28,010 nt of DNA from a virus. Location of the stretch: positions 1 through 28,010 of the IMG/VR virus record IMGVR_UViG_3300045999_000585; one strand, written 5' to 3'. Made by a program: the position numbers and the translations under genes. This document shows, piece by piece, positions 7,767-16,502 of the stretch (position 1 is the stretch's first letter; every line of letters starts with the position of its first letter). The notes beneath the pieces are model-generated. The model was not told the origin of the DNA. It did no database searches and worked only from the letters and a program-made list of their open reading frames with translations.

Positions 7767-8216
7767 ATGATTGGTATCGAATGGCTCAAGGAGAACCTGC
7801 AAAGGGTTTTCATGTTGCCTGCGCCAGTCGTGGAATGGCTCATCATGGTCTACGATGCCATTCAGGTGTTTGACGATATTGCCGATGGCGATACAGTTGA
7901 GCGCAAAGACCTGAATGCGACCATCTGGAACACATTGGTGGGAATGCACCAGAATCAATTTTTTATTACAAACAGCCATCATCTCGTGCCATTGCTGGCA
8001 ACAGCAATCATGAAGTGGCAAGCCTCAGACCATGCCGAGCGTGCAGGTGATGCCGATGCCAGATCATTTGTCTGGCGTGCAGGCTACTATGACCTGATTT
8101 TGATGGCCGTATCGCTCACGCATGGCCCAGGCTTTGCCACAAAGAATGCACATCTGGTCATGGAGTTATATGGCGAGAAATTTGAAGACTACATGAAGGA
8201 GTTCGGCAATGCCTGA
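7767..8216 (+). CDS. Conserved phage protein in the gp14 position (149 aa)
   Basis: The start is placed at ATG 7767 because AGGAG ends 6 bases upstream; the TTG at 7761 would have no spacing. The product is mostly helical: IEWLKENLQRVF at the N-terminus, EWLIMVYDAIQVFDDIADGD, then LNATIWNTLVGMHQNQFFIT and a helix with FVWRAGYYDLILMAV. I recall relatives in other short-tailed phages without a proven role. In P22 the gene at this position (14) is a head-completion or ejection-related protein; a similar role here is position-based inference. It overlaps the next gene by 8 bases. Confidence 0.75.
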   Translation: MIGIEWLKENLQRVFMLPAPVVEWLIMVYDAIQVFDDIADGDTVERKDLNATIWNTLVGMHQNQFFITNSHHLVPLLATAIMKWQASDHAERAGDADARSFVWRAGYYDLILMAVSLTHGPGFATKNAHLVMELYGEKFEDYMKEFGNA

Positions 8217-8859
8217 TCCAGTCACAGCCCTAGTTGTTGGTGGAAGCCAACTCATCGGAAGTTCAATGCAGGCCAGCGCTGCCGAAGATGCAGCAGGCAT
8301 TCAAGCAGGTGCAGCAGGCCAAGGCATTGCAGAACAACGCAGGCAATTCGATGCTTTGCAAACATTACTCAAGCCTTACACCGAGGCAGGACTGCCAGCA
8401 CTCGAAGCACAACAAGCATTCCTTGGTCTGAAAGGACCAGAGGCCGAGCGTGCAGCTATCGAGCGCATTCAAGGTGGCGAGACATTCCAAGCACTTGCTA
8501 ACCAAGGCGAGGAAGCATTGCTCCAGCGTGCATCGGCCACTGGTGGCCTGCGTGGTGGAAACATTCAAGGCGCACTGGCACAGTTCCGTCCTCAGCTCTT
8601 GTCAAGCCTGATTGAGCAGCAATATGGCCGTTTGGGTGGCATGACGCAATTGGGTCAGCGATCTGCTGCTGGTGTTGGCGCTGCTGGCATGGAGACAGGC
8701 ACCAACGTGGCCAACTTGTTGTCTCAGCAAGGCGCAGCTCTGGCCGGTGGTGAACTTGGCCAAGCCAAGGCTTATGGCTCTCTCTTCAATCTGCCTGCTC
8801 AAATGCTGGGCTTCCAGTACGGTGCAGGCGGCAAGGCTGGCTTGGGCTTCGGGTTCTAA
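8209..8859 (+). CDS. P22 gp7-like DNA-ejection protein
   Basis: The 216-residue product is close in length to P22 gp7 (229). It starts MPDPVTALVVGGSQLIGSSM, a short hydrophobic segment, then a Gln/Ala-rich helical stretch with AEQRRQFDALQTLLKPYTEAG, a pattern I recall in many phage injection proteins. The C-terminal half is rich in Gly, Ala and Gln (GGLRGGNIQGALAQFRPQLL). P22 gp7 is packaged in the head and ejected with the DNA. An AAGGAG site lies 7 bases before the ATG, inside the preceding gene. Confidence 0.75.
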   Translation: MPDPVTALVVGGSQLIGSSMQASAAEDAAGIQAGAAGQGIAEQRRQFDALQTLLKPYTEAGLPALEAQQAFLGLKGPEAERAAIERIQGGETFQALANQGEEALLQRASATGGLRGGNIQGALAQFRPQLLSSLIEQQYGRLGGMTQLGQRSAAGVGAAGMETGTNVANLLSQQGAALAGGELGQAKAYGSLFNLPAQMLGFQYGAGGKAGLGFGF

Positions 8860-8871
8860 AAGGAAAACAAC

Positions 8872-10251
8872 ATGGCAGGCATAAACCCATTCCAAGCACC
8901 AATCAACTACGCAGTCGAAGTGCAAAGCCCATTTGAGGCAGCACTCGGTGGATTCAAACTTGGCGCAGCAGGTGCAGAAGCACAGGCTCAGGCGCAAGCA
9001 CGCGAGCAGGCAATGAAGGCACAGACAGAGCTGAAAACTCTGTTCACCAATCCAAATGCAACAGCCGCAGACTATGCACGTGTCACAGCTTTCTTGCCAA
9101 AAGATCAGGCTGAAAATGTGCGCAAGTCGTTTGACATGATGTCATCGTCTCAACAGCAAAACCGCTTGCAACAGTCTGGCCAAGTTTATGCAGCCCTTAA
9201 ATCTGGCCAACCTGATATTGCAAAAAACTTGCTCAAACAGCAAGCAGATGCATTCCGAAATTCAGGCCGTGAAGATGAAGCCAAGGCGACAGAAACATAT
9301 TTGCAATTGATCGACATGAACCCAACTGGCTCACAGGCTACTGTTGGATTGATGATGGCCACATTGCCTGGTGGCAAAGAATTGCTTGAAAACATCGATA
9401 AAACTTTGTCAACAACCAGAGCTGAAGCCAAAGCACCATCTGAATTGACTGAGGCCAGAGCAAAGGCTGACAAAGCCGTGGCAGATGCCATCACAGCTCA
9501 GGCTACTGCCAAAAACGCGCCAGAAAAGGCAGCCGCTGATGCTGCACTGGCAACTGCACAAGCACAAAAAGCGCAAGTTGAATCCAAGTTTGCAGAACAG
9601 AACATAATTGCAGACCTTAAAAAGAAAGCTGCTGATCTTGGTTTGACATCTGCACAAACTGGGTCTGCATTGGCACAAACCAAAAAACTTGGAATCGAAA
9701 GTCAAAAAGCCGCACTAGAGTTGGAAGCGCTCAAAGCTACTGGTGGAATGGACCCAGCCAAAACATTTGAGCAGGAAGACAAACTGCGCAAAGAATTCCA
9801 AGGACGCACTAAGGTATATGGTGAACTTGGAACCACGTTCAACAATATCCAATCTTCAGCAAGTGCAAAAACTGGCCCAGGCGATATTGCACTGATTACT
9901 GGATTCATGAAAATGCTCGATCCAGGCTCAGTGGTGCGTGAGACAGAATTTGCCACAGCACGCGATACAGCTGGTTTATACACACGACTTGAAAACAGTC
10001 TGAAAAAAGCAGAAAGCGGTCAATTCTTGCAGCCTAAACAGCGTGAAGAATTTGTCAATCTGGCCAGAGAGTATTACAAGTCAGCACAGAAAAAAGCAGA
10101 AGAAGACAAGAAAGCTCTTGGTGTAGTGGTTAAAAACTACCGACTCAATCCTGAAAACGTGTTCGGACCTGAGGCAACCACAACACCAGCACCAACTCCT
10201 GCTGGCGGTGCTCCTGCTGCTGGCCAGCGCAATGTGACGGTGAACTACTAA
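8872..10251 (+). CDS. Coiled-coil internal virion protein (gp20 position)
   Basis: The product has 459 residues (P22 gp20: 471). It starts MAGINPFQAPINYAVEVQSP. Residues about 35-60 and 175-300 are Ala/Gln/Lys/Glu-rich with heptad spacing and are likely long coiled coils. A C-terminal helical domain is followed by a Pro/Ala-rich tail. No enzyme motif is seen. Position between the gp7-like gene and a large internal protein, plus length and composition, make it the counterpart of the P22 ejection protein gp20. Sequence identity to gp20 itself is not visible to me. Confidence 0.7.
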   Translation: MAGINPFQAPINYAVEVQSPFEAALGGFKLGAAGAEAQAQAQAREQAMKAQTELKTLFTNPNATAADYARVTAFLPKDQAENVRKSFDMMSSSQQQNRLQQSGQVYAALKSGQPDIAKNLLKQQADAFRNSGREDEAKATETYLQLIDMNPTGSQATVGLMMATLPGGKELLENIDKTLSTTRAEAKAPSELTEARAKADKAVADAITAQATAKNAPEKAAADAALATAQAQKAQVESKFAEQNIIADLKKKAADLGLTSAQTGSALAQTKKLGIESQKAALELEALKATGGMDPAKTFEQEDKLRKEFQGRTKVYGELGTTFNNIQSSASAKTGPGDIALITGFMKMLDPGSVVRETEFATARDTAGLYTRLENSLKKAESGQFLQPKQREEFVNLAREYYKSAQKKAEEDKKALGVVVKNYRLNPENVFGPEATTTPAPTPAGGAPAAGQRNVTVNY

Positions 10252-10252
10252 T

Positions 10253-12667
10253 ATGGCCTATTCCATCACAACCAAAGATGGTATTACCATCAATAACATC
10301 CCTGATGATGTCGCACCAGATTCACCCGACCTAAAAGCTCGAGTTGCGGCAATTCGTGCTGGTGGTGGAGCAGCAGCTTTAGAAGCACCAGCGCCAGCAC
10401 CAGCACAATCAACTGGATTCTTGGCAGGCATTGCCGAGTCGATCACTGGCCGCGCACGCGCAACGCCTGAGACCCAAGCACTGCCTGAGTGGACGAGCAT
10501 GCCAGAACTCAATCAAATGAGCGTGGCATCGTTCAAGACTGCGCTTGGCACACTTCTGAGCAACCCCAAGGAAACGGTGCAGATTCTGCAATCTAACTTC
10601 CCTGGCGTTCAAGTTCGTCAAGACGCTAAGGGAAACTACTTACTGCGCTCGTCTGTTGATCAAAAGGAATATGCCATCCCACCAGGCTTCACAATGGGTG
10701 ACATTCCACGCGCAGTCGGTGGCATTGCAGCCTTCACACCAGCAGGCCGAGCCGCAACCATCCCTGGTGCAATCGTGGCTGGTGGCGCAACCCAAGCGGC
10801 CATCGAAGCAACTCAAGCTGGCACTGGTGGAAAGTTCGACACTGGTGAAGTTCTCATGGCTGGCGCTACAGGCCCAGCAGGACAGATTCTGCAACGTGTG
10901 GCACCTCCAGTTGTCCAAGCTGTCAAAAAGGGCGTACAGCGCGTCACAGGCAAAGCGCCAGCACCTTCTCCAGCAGCAGGCGCACCAGGCGCTCCAATGG
11001 GCACAGCAATGGCACCAGAAGCGCCTTCGACAGCTCCGGTGGCCGCAGCAATGCCAGAGACAGCACCAATCGCACCAGAGATTCCAGTCACACCAGCTGC
11101 ACCAGCAGTGGCACCAATCGTCGCAGAAGTGACAGAAGAAGAAGTTGGAAATCTGGTCAAGAAGGCATCTGGCACAGGCTTTGGCTCGGCTGGCGCACGC
11201 GACCGGCTGGCCGATCTTGCTCAAGTCAATGTGGCAGCCAAAGAAGCAGCCGACCGACTTGGCATCCAACTGCCTGCCGATGTATTCAGCGACAACCCAC
11301 AAGTCCGAGCAGCCGCAGGCCTGACCAGATCAGCCGCAGGTACTGAAGCCGAGGCCGCATGGCGCAACACCGTCACGCAGGCCGTGGACAAGGCTGACGA
11401 TGTGATCAAGCAATTCGATGCCACTTTTGTCGAAGGTGCAGTCGCACCAGGCGTGGTGTCGCAAAAGATCAAAGACTCGCTGACAGCGACTCGTTCAGAT
11501 CTCAATGCGCAGGCAAGCAAGGTCTACAACGCAGTCGACGAAGTCGTGCCAAAAACATCGGTGGTGGAACTGCCAAAGCTCAAAGCAACTCTTGACACTG
11601 TCAAGGCTGAGGTGGGCGAGAAAGGCATGTCAGCAGCCGAGCGAAACTTGGCCAAGATGATCGATGAAGGCAACATCACATATGGTCGACTTAAGCGCGA
11701 GAAAACCCTTATTGGCAACGCCATCAACAAGATGGAGTCACCTTACGGCAGCATGGCCGAGGCAGACCTAAAGCGCCTGTATGCGGCACTCGCTGACGAC
11801 CAACTGACAAACGTGGGCAACATCGGTGGCGAGGAACTGCGCCAGCAACTGCGTGCGGCCAACCTGCTGTACGCAAAAGAACGTGCATTGGGCAATCGAA
11901 TTGTGAATGCGTTTGGCCAAGACATCGAGGGCAGCGTGGCCAACAAGATGCGCACTGCCATCACAGGCGCTGCCAAGGGCGATGCAGGCGAGTTCAATCG
12001 CCTGCTCAAAACCGTCCCAGAAGACCTGCGAAAAGAAACTATTGCCACCGCACTGGCCTCCGTCACACGCTCGACCAGAGGCGCTGAAAAGGGTGGATTT
12101 GGATTCTCTGAGTTTGCCGACATTTATCCTAAGCTGAGAGCCAATCCGCCAGTCTACAAAACTATCGTGGACACACTTGGCAAAGACTCGGCAGATGTGC
12201 TACGCGACCTGTTCGAGGTCTCCAAGCGTGTCACAGAGGCCAGAGCCAATGTCTTGACCACCGGCAAGGCAAACCAAGCATTGCTGCAAGGCATGCAGGC
12301 CGAAAGCCTAATCGGTAAGGTCATGGAAAGCACACTGTCAAAGGGCGCATTGACTGGTGCAGCTGCAATGGGTGGTCCTATTGCAGCCGCAGCCACATCG
12401 ATAATTACTGGAGCTATGACTCAAGGCAACAAGGATTCACTCAAAGCAGCAGGAAAACTGTTCGCTGATGAAAACTTCCAAAAACTTGCCATTGAAGCCG
12501 CGACCAGAGGAACACCAAGTGAGGCTAGTATTCGTCGCACAGCCATGTCACAATCCTTCCAGAAATTCGCAGACGCAGCCAAACTGCCAAAAGCATTGGA
12601 CGCAAGGATTCAATGGTTGCAAACAGCAACCCAAGCCGAGCGACAATTCGACCAGGAGAACCAATAA
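10253..12667 (+). CDS. Large internal virion (DNA-ejection) protein, gp16 position
   Basis: The product has 804 residues against 609 for P22 gp16. The N-terminus reads MAYSITTKDGITINNIPDD, a start that I recall from large internal proteins of other phages. Residues about 150-200 are hydrophobic (IPRAVGGIAAFTPAGRAA) and about 235-295 form a Pro/Ala repeat linker. The C-terminal 450 residues are helical with an Ala/Gly-rich hydrophobic stretch (LTGAAAMGGPIAAAATSI) near residue 700. No lytic transglycosylase motif is seen. There is no good ribosome site before ATG 10253, which is 1 base after the previous stop, so it probably depends on coupling. Confidence 0.72.
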   Translation: MAYSITTKDGITINNIPDDVAPDSPDLKARVAAIRAGGGAAALEAPAPAPAQSTGFLAGIAESITGRARATPETQALPEWTSMPELNQMSVASFKTALGTLLSNPKETVQILQSNFPGVQVRQDAKGNYLLRSSVDQKEYAIPPGFTMGDIPRAVGGIAAFTPAGRAATIPGAIVAGGATQAAIEATQAGTGGKFDTGEVLMAGATGPAGQILQRVAPPVVQAVKKGVQRVTGKAPAPSPAAGAPGAPMGTAMAPEAPSTAPVAAAMPETAPIAPEIPVTPAAPAVAPIVAEVTEEEVGNLVKKASGTGFGSAGARDRLADLAQVNVAAKEAADRLGIQLPADVFSDNPQVRAAAGLTRSAAGTEAEAAWRNTVTQAVDKADDVIKQFDATFVEGAVAPGVVSQKIKDSLTATRSDLNAQASKVYNAVDEVVPKTSVVELPKLKATLDTVKAEVGEKGMSAAERNLAKMIDEGNITYGRLKREKTLIGNAINKMESPYGSMAEADLKRLYAALADDQLTNVGNIGGEELRQQLRAANLLYAKERALGNRIVNAFGQDIEGSVANKMRTAITGAAKGDAGEFNRLLKTVPEDLRKETIATALASVTRSTRGAEKGGFGFSEFADIYPKLRANPPVYKTIVDTLGKDSADVLRDLFEVSKRVTEARANVLTTGKANQALLQGMQAESLIGKVMESTLSKGALTGAAAMGGPIAAAATSIITGAMTQGNKDSLKAAGKLFADENFQKLAIEAATRGTPSEASIRRTAMSQSFQKFADAAKLPKALDARIQWLQTATQAERQFDQENQ

Positions 12668-13153
12668 ATGTCAGTACTCTCAATTCAACCACCGTATCCA
12701 GCATTTGCTGGCGCTGACGGTCAGCCGTTGGAAAACGGATATATCTGGATTGGCACTGCAAATTTGTCTCCCCAGACAAATCCGATCAACGTCTATTGGG
12801 ATGCGGCTCTGACAATTCCAGCAGCCCAGCCTATTCGTACATTGAATGGTTATCCAAGCTACCAAGGAACGCCATCACGCTTTTATGTTGGAAGTGACTA
12901 CAGCATCCAAGTGCTGAACTCCAAAGGCAGCGTTGTTTACACATCACTGAATGACAATCTTTCAGGACTTGGAACTATTGCATCAAATGCTACTGGCAAT
13001 GGTGTACAAACAGTTTTTCCATTGTCATCTGGGCCAAGCTCAATCTACATCAATGGCGTGTATCAAAATCAAAATACATACACATTTGTCAATGGTAATG
13101 TGACGTTTTCAGAAGCGCCACCACTTACTTCAGTGATCGAATTTTTGATTTAA
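12668..13153 (+). CDS. P22 tailspike-type head-binding adaptor protein (161 aa)
   Basis: Residues 1-105 match the head-binding domain of the P22 tailspike family: PYPAFAGADGQPLENGYIWI, then NPINVYWDAALTIPAAQPI and SDYSIQVLNSKGSVVYTS. In P22 this domain is fused to a beta-helix spike; here it stands alone. A second small domain, residues 112-161, reads NATGNGVQTVFPLSSGPSSI and YINGVYQNQNTYTF, a module found in other phage tail proteins. The ATG directly abuts the preceding TAA and an AGGAG lies in the end of the upstream gene. It probably anchors separate fibre or spike subunits to the tail hub; that is inference. Confidence 0.82.
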   Translation: MSVLSIQPPYPAFAGADGQPLENGYIWIGTANLSPQTNPINVYWDAALTIPAAQPIRTLNGYPSYQGTPSRFYVGSDYSIQVLNSKGSVVYTSLNDNLSGLGTIASNATGNGVQTVFPLSSGPSSIYINGVYQNQNTYTFVNGNVTFSEAPPLTSVIEFLI

Positions 13154-13187
13154 GTCTGCTAAAAAACATCAACTTAAAAGTTTAAAA

Positions 13188-13925
13188 ATGGCCAATACAA
13201 AAATTTCCGCACTAACGTCTTCTACTACCCCACTTGCTGGCACAGAAGTTTTACCAATTGTTCAATCAGGTGCAACGGTTAAAGTTGCAGTTAGTGATCT
13301 TACGGCTGGAAGAGCAGTGAGTGCTGCCTCTGTAGCTGTAACAGGTGGAACAGGTGGTCCAGGCATAATTTCAAAAAACGCAACTTCTGGTTTACAAATT
13401 CGTGGAGTAACTGGTTCAGGTTATGACCTTGAATTAACTAATAGCGGTGGTGCTACATCAATGACTGTGGCCACAGGAACTTATAAAACTAAGTTCTGGG
13501 ATGATGTCAGCACATTGGGTAATATTGTTATTAGTACATCTGGAAAAGGAATCGACTTTTCTGCCACATCAGGCACAGGCACAAGCGAGTTGTTGGCTGA
13601 CTATGAGGAAGGCACTTGGACACCAAACCAAGGGGCTGGCTTGACTGTTGTAGGTACATTTAGCTCGCAAGGCACATACACAAAAATTGGCCGCATGGTG
13701 TACATAACTGGACGAGTTACGGGTAGTACTTCCGTTGCAATAGCTGGGCCAGATTTTATTTGTACAAATCTTCCATTTTCAATTGGCGCTGCTAGTGTTG
13801 GCGCATCAAATACTGGAACATTAGCCCAGCCTGGCGAAGTGATTGCTTTTTCTGGAACTTCTTTGTACGGCACTACAACTGCTGCCGCTTCTTTTATTTA
13901 TTTCAGCGTTTCCTACCCTGTTTAA
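13188..13925 (+). CDS. Tail fibre / receptor-binding protein (245 aa)
   Basis: The N-terminus TKISALTSSTTPLAGTEVLP is a common phage fibre start. The middle is Ser/Thr/Gly-rich beta repeat. Residues about 135-180 (LLADYEEGTWTPNQGAG and YTKIGRMVYITGRV) match a C-terminal fibre domain I recall from many phages. The gene lies between the adaptor and the beta-helix spike. No clear Shine-Dalgarno is seen before ATG 13188; the 34-base gap is AT-rich and has only TAAAAG. Base composition from here to about 15800 is richer in A and T than the head genes, in keeping with exchange of host-range genes. Confidence 0.78.
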   Translation: MANTKISALTSSTTPLAGTEVLPIVQSGATVKVAVSDLTAGRAVSAASVAVTGGTGGPGIISKNATSGLQIRGVTGSGYDLELTNSGGATSMTVATGTYKTKFWDDVSTLGNIVISTSGKGIDFSATSGTGTSELLADYEEGTWTPNQGAGLTVVGTFSSQGTYTKIGRMVYITGRVTGSTSVAIAGPDFICTNLPFSIGAASVGASNTGTLAQPGEVIAFSGTSLYGTTTAAASFIYFSVSYPV

Positions 13926-13933
13926 GGTAAATC

Positions 13934-15808
13934 ATGGCACTCACAAAAGTTACCTACTCAATGATTCAGGACGCTGCTGTCAACGTCCAAGATTATGGCG
14001 CTTCATCCTCCGCAACAGCAACAGCAAACTTAGCAGCATTTAAGTTGGCTGTAGCAGCTACTCCAACTGGCGGCACTTTGTATGTGCCAGCAGACGCAGC
14101 AGAATATGTGATTGACACCAATGGTGGTGAGTCAGCCGCAATCGACATCAACAAACGCATGACTGTTTGGATTGATGGCACTGTCAAGTCTAACTTTGGC
14201 GCAATTCAATCAAACCCACCAACTATCTTTTTGGTATCTGGTGATGAGGTTTTGTTTACTGGTAACGGAATTGTTGAAGGTGATGGAGTCACCAATCAAG
14301 TAAATACTGGCACTGCGGCAACAGCACCAAGTTTGATCAAGGTTACTGGCGACTCGTTTAGCATGACTGGTTTGACTATTCGCAAACCTCACAAATATGG
14401 TTTGAATTTGTATGACGCTAAATACGCCAAGATCACAAATTGCAATTTTACTGGTGGCCCAACAGAATACCGAGACACTGCGTACTTTGCCATTAATTCT
14501 TACTATGGTGAAAAACACATCATTGCTGATAATCAGTTTTATCCAACTAGCGATGGTGGTATGTGTGTTCAATGTGTCTTTGTGAATAGCACAAACAATA
14601 TGTCTATTCAGGGAAACATTGCTGAAAAACCATATGAAAAATTGGCCTATGTTGTAAGTAGCAACAACATTATTTCTAACAACATAATTGTTGGAAACAC
14701 TGATTTTATTCCTGGCACAAACGCCAAAGGAACTATCGGCCCACCAATTCGCAACGATGGCATCAACAGCAAAGTAACAAATAACTTTATTTACTTCTGC
14801 GGTGGCGGTATTTCTGCAATTGGTGGTGGCAGCTTAGATGTTTCCAACAACACCATGTATTTGGTGGGTCAGGGTGGAATTGCCATTTTTAGCGGTAGCG
14901 TTGACTATGACTATTTGTCCATTCGAAACAACACAATGGTGTGCGGCAACTTGTCTGGTACTACAGTTAACAATGGAATTCTTGTTAGGCCAAATGTAGG
15001 CTCAAACTATTATTTGGATGTTTCTAACAATCAAGTAATTGGTTTTGCACCGCCAGACACAATTTCTAACGTTGTAGCATGGACTGCTAACACAGTTATT
15101 CCATACTATTCACTTATTAAACCTACTATAGGAAACGGATATATTTATTCAACTGTAGGCGGTGGTACGACAGGAAGCACTCAACCAACATGGCCTGTAA
15201 TTTCAGGTGCAACTATTGTTGATGGCACAGTTACATGGACAGCAATTCCAGTAGATAACACAGCTAGTGCTGGCATAAAGTTTGAATCACCAAATTCGAC
15301 TGCGTTTGAAAAGACTTTGATTTCTTACAACAACATCAATGGCTCAGACCAGCAATCATGTCGAATTGCTATTTGGACACAATACTTGCAAAACTCGATT
15401 GTTTCAAACAACATCATGGAGGCAAGTACTTATGGCATCCTTGAGCAAAACGGCTCAAACGTTCAGTATTTGTTCAACTATCTTGACACAACACCAGGCG
15501 CCAGCGTTGGAATATCCGGATTATCTGCAACTAGTTCTGGTCAAGGAAACAACTACAACACTGGAACACCTTTGACGGCCACAGTTACATTGACTGCGGG
15601 TGTTTCAACTGTGACAATTTCATCAACAGTTTTGGTTGCTTCATCTAACGCCAAAGTAATTGTTTCAGCAGTAAATGCTTCAGCGGCTTTGTATCTTGCA
15701 ACCAATGGTTTGTACGCAACTGTCACTTCTCCAAATGTGATTCTTACCTCTGGTAATGCAACCAACTTTGCTGGAACAGAGCAATTTAACGTACAAGTTA
15801 TTCAATAA
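13934..15808 (+). CDS. Beta-helix tailspike, pectate-lyase-like fold
   Basis: The 624-residue product starts MALTKVTYSMIQDAAVNVQD followed by YGASSSATATANLAAFKLAV, the start of the pectate lyase superfamily module used by phage tailspikes. Residues about 100-400 show repeated short strands with N-rich turns (MTGLTIRKPHKYGLNLYDA, ITNCNFTGG, ISNNIIVGN, VSNNTMYLVG, IRNNTMVCGN), typical of a right-handed parallel beta-helix. A small domain near 375-430 interrupts the helix before it resumes, and the C-terminal 70 residues are a Thr/Val-rich cap. It is likely to bind or degrade a host surface polysaccharide. Catalytic residues cannot be assigned by eye. Confidence 0.85.
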   Translation: MALTKVTYSMIQDAAVNVQDYGASSSATATANLAAFKLAVAATPTGGTLYVPADAAEYVIDTNGGESAAIDINKRMTVWIDGTVKSNFGAIQSNPPTIFLVSGDEVLFTGNGIVEGDGVTNQVNTGTAATAPSLIKVTGDSFSMTGLTIRKPHKYGLNLYDAKYAKITNCNFTGGPTEYRDTAYFAINSYYGEKHIIADNQFYPTSDGGMCVQCVFVNSTNNMSIQGNIAEKPYEKLAYVVSSNNIISNNIIVGNTDFIPGTNAKGTIGPPIRNDGINSKVTNNFIYFCGGGISAIGGGSLDVSNNTMYLVGQGGIAIFSGSVDYDYLSIRNNTMVCGNLSGTTVNNGILVRPNVGSNYYLDVSNNQVIGFAPPDTISNVVAWTANTVIPYYSLIKPTIGNGYIYSTVGGGTTGSTQPTWPVISGATIVDGTVTWTAIPVDNTASAGIKFESPNSTAFEKTLISYNNINGSDQQSCRIAIWTQYLQNSIVSNNIMEASTYGILEQNGSNVQYLFNYLDTTPGASVGISGLSATSSGQGNNYNTGTPLTATVTLTAGVSTVTISSTVLVASSNAKVIVSAVNASAALYLATNGLYATVTSPNVILTSGNATNFAGTEQFNVQVIQ

Positions 15809-15813
15809 CCGTA

Positions 15814-15859
15814 CCAGTCCGGATGACTGGAGCCTTAATGCCACGGTGGATTCCGTGGC
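15814..15859 (+). promoter_or_regulatory. Two tandem hairpins with GGA loops before the lysis cassette
   Basis: Hairpin 1 has a 6-bp stem (CCAGTC 15814-15819, GACTGG 15825-15830) and loop CGGAT. Hairpin 2 has a 7-bp stem (GCCACGG 15840-15846, CCGTGGC 15853-15859) and loop TGGATT. A third GGA is in the AAGGA ribosome site at 15867-15871, 6 bases before ATG 15878. No T run follows, so this is not an ordinary terminator. GGA in a hairpin loop plus GGA at the ribosome site is the arrangement that CsrA/RsmA proteins bind; that link is inference. Confidence 0.55.
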
Positions 15860-15877
15860 TGGAAACAAGGAAATGAT

Positions 15878-16129
15878 ATGTTGGAAAAAGTTATCTCTGT
15901 CGATCTGATTGAAGTTGTTGAAAATGGCACACTTCAAGTTCGCACAAAGACCGCTATCAAAGAAGATGGCGTAGAAATTAGCAGCCAATTTCATCGCCAT
16001 ACAGTTGCACCTGGCGCTGATTACAGCCAAGAAGATGCCAAAGTGCAAGCAATTGCCGCATCTATCCACACTCCTGAAGTTGTTGCTGCATACGAAGCTG
16101 CTCAACAAGCTGTCAACTTAATTGATTGA
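15878..16129 (+). CDS. Conserved phage protein after the tailspike gene (83 aa)
   Basis: The product starts MLEKVISVDLIEVVENGTLQ, followed by VRTKTAIKEDGVEI, FHRHTVAPGADYS and HTPEVVAAYEAAQ. I recall this family (ENG.(V/L)QVRT, FHRH.(V/L).PG.D) directly downstream of tail-fibre genes in many phages. No function is proven; a fibre chaperone or tail-associated role is a guess from position. AAGGA lies 6 bases before the ATG and two hairpins lie upstream. It is soluble, has no Cys, and probably starts the lysis transcription unit or ends the tail unit. Confidence 0.8.
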   Translation: MLEKVISVDLIEVVENGTLQVRTKTAIKEDGVEISSQFHRHTVAPGADYSQEDAKVQAIAASIHTPEVVAAYEAAQQAVNLID

Positions 16130-16152
16130 TAACAGTGTTGGAGACTGATGTT

Positions 16153-16365
16153 ATGGCAGAAAGCAACGAGATCGACCTTGTCAAATATGGCGTGCTCTGG
16201 CAAAAAGTTCAGGACATGGACAAAAAGATGGACAAGGTCGAGCGCCAGCTCGAAGAACTGGTGGCGCTGGCCAACAAAGGTCGTGGAGGCCTTTGGTTTG
16301 GCATGACTGTAGTCTCTGGCGCTTCTGCCGTGGTCGGTTACTTCCTAAGCTATTGGAAGCATTGA
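16153..16365 (+). CDS. XhlA-like small membrane protein, holin candidate (70 aa)
   Basis: ATG 16153 is chosen because GGAG lies 9 bases upstream; a TTG at 16126 that overlaps the previous stop is an alternative and would add nine residues. Residues 15-42 form a charged amphipathic helix (VQDMDKKMDKVERQLEEL) and residues 47-66 a single membrane segment (LWFGMTVVSGASAVVGYFL). A coiled-coil head followed by a C-terminal membrane helix is the layout of the XhlA family, which takes part in lysis with a holin. Position at the start of the lysis genes fits. The family assignment is by layout, not strong identity. Confidence 0.72.
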   Translation: MAESNEIDLVKYGVLWQKVQDMDKKMDKVERQLEELVALANKGRGGLWFGMTVVSGASAVVGYFLSYWKH

Positions 16366-16502
16366 AATATGTACTTGCGATGGTTTTAACACTATCGCAA
16401 GTCTCATCAACTGAATATAGATGCGTCCGATGGGCATGGACCGGTGATGTTTTTAATCGCAAAGTAGTATGCCTTGAGTGGAAAAAGGTAGAGCGAAAAT
16501 GA
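16362..16502 (+). CDS. Small exported protein of the lysis cassette (46 aa)
   Basis: A TTG start at 16362 overlaps the preceding TGA (TTGA) with GGAAG 2 bases upstream; ATG 16389 would be an internal alternative. Residues 1-16 (MKYVLAMVLTLSQVSS) look like a short signal sequence. The rest has EYRCVRWAWTGDVFNRKVVC with cysteines at 21 and 37, a spacing I recall in small phage proteins from lysis regions. A periplasmic, disulphide-linked product is likely. It has no lipobox, so it is not an Rz1-type spanin. Its TGA overlaps the next ATG. Confidence 0.68.
   Translation: MKYVLAMVLTLSQVSSTEYRCVRWAWTGDVFNRKVVCLEWKKVERK

Noticed and set aside
7269-8021. A 250-codon minus-strand frame across two + strand genes
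   Set aside because: It crosses two well-supported genes with their own ribosome sites, and its H/C/W-rich translation has no motif.
10640-11302. A 220-codon minus-strand frame rich in Cys and Trp
   Set aside because: It is the antisense of the Ala/Pro-rich linker of the large internal protein; the composition explains the open frame.
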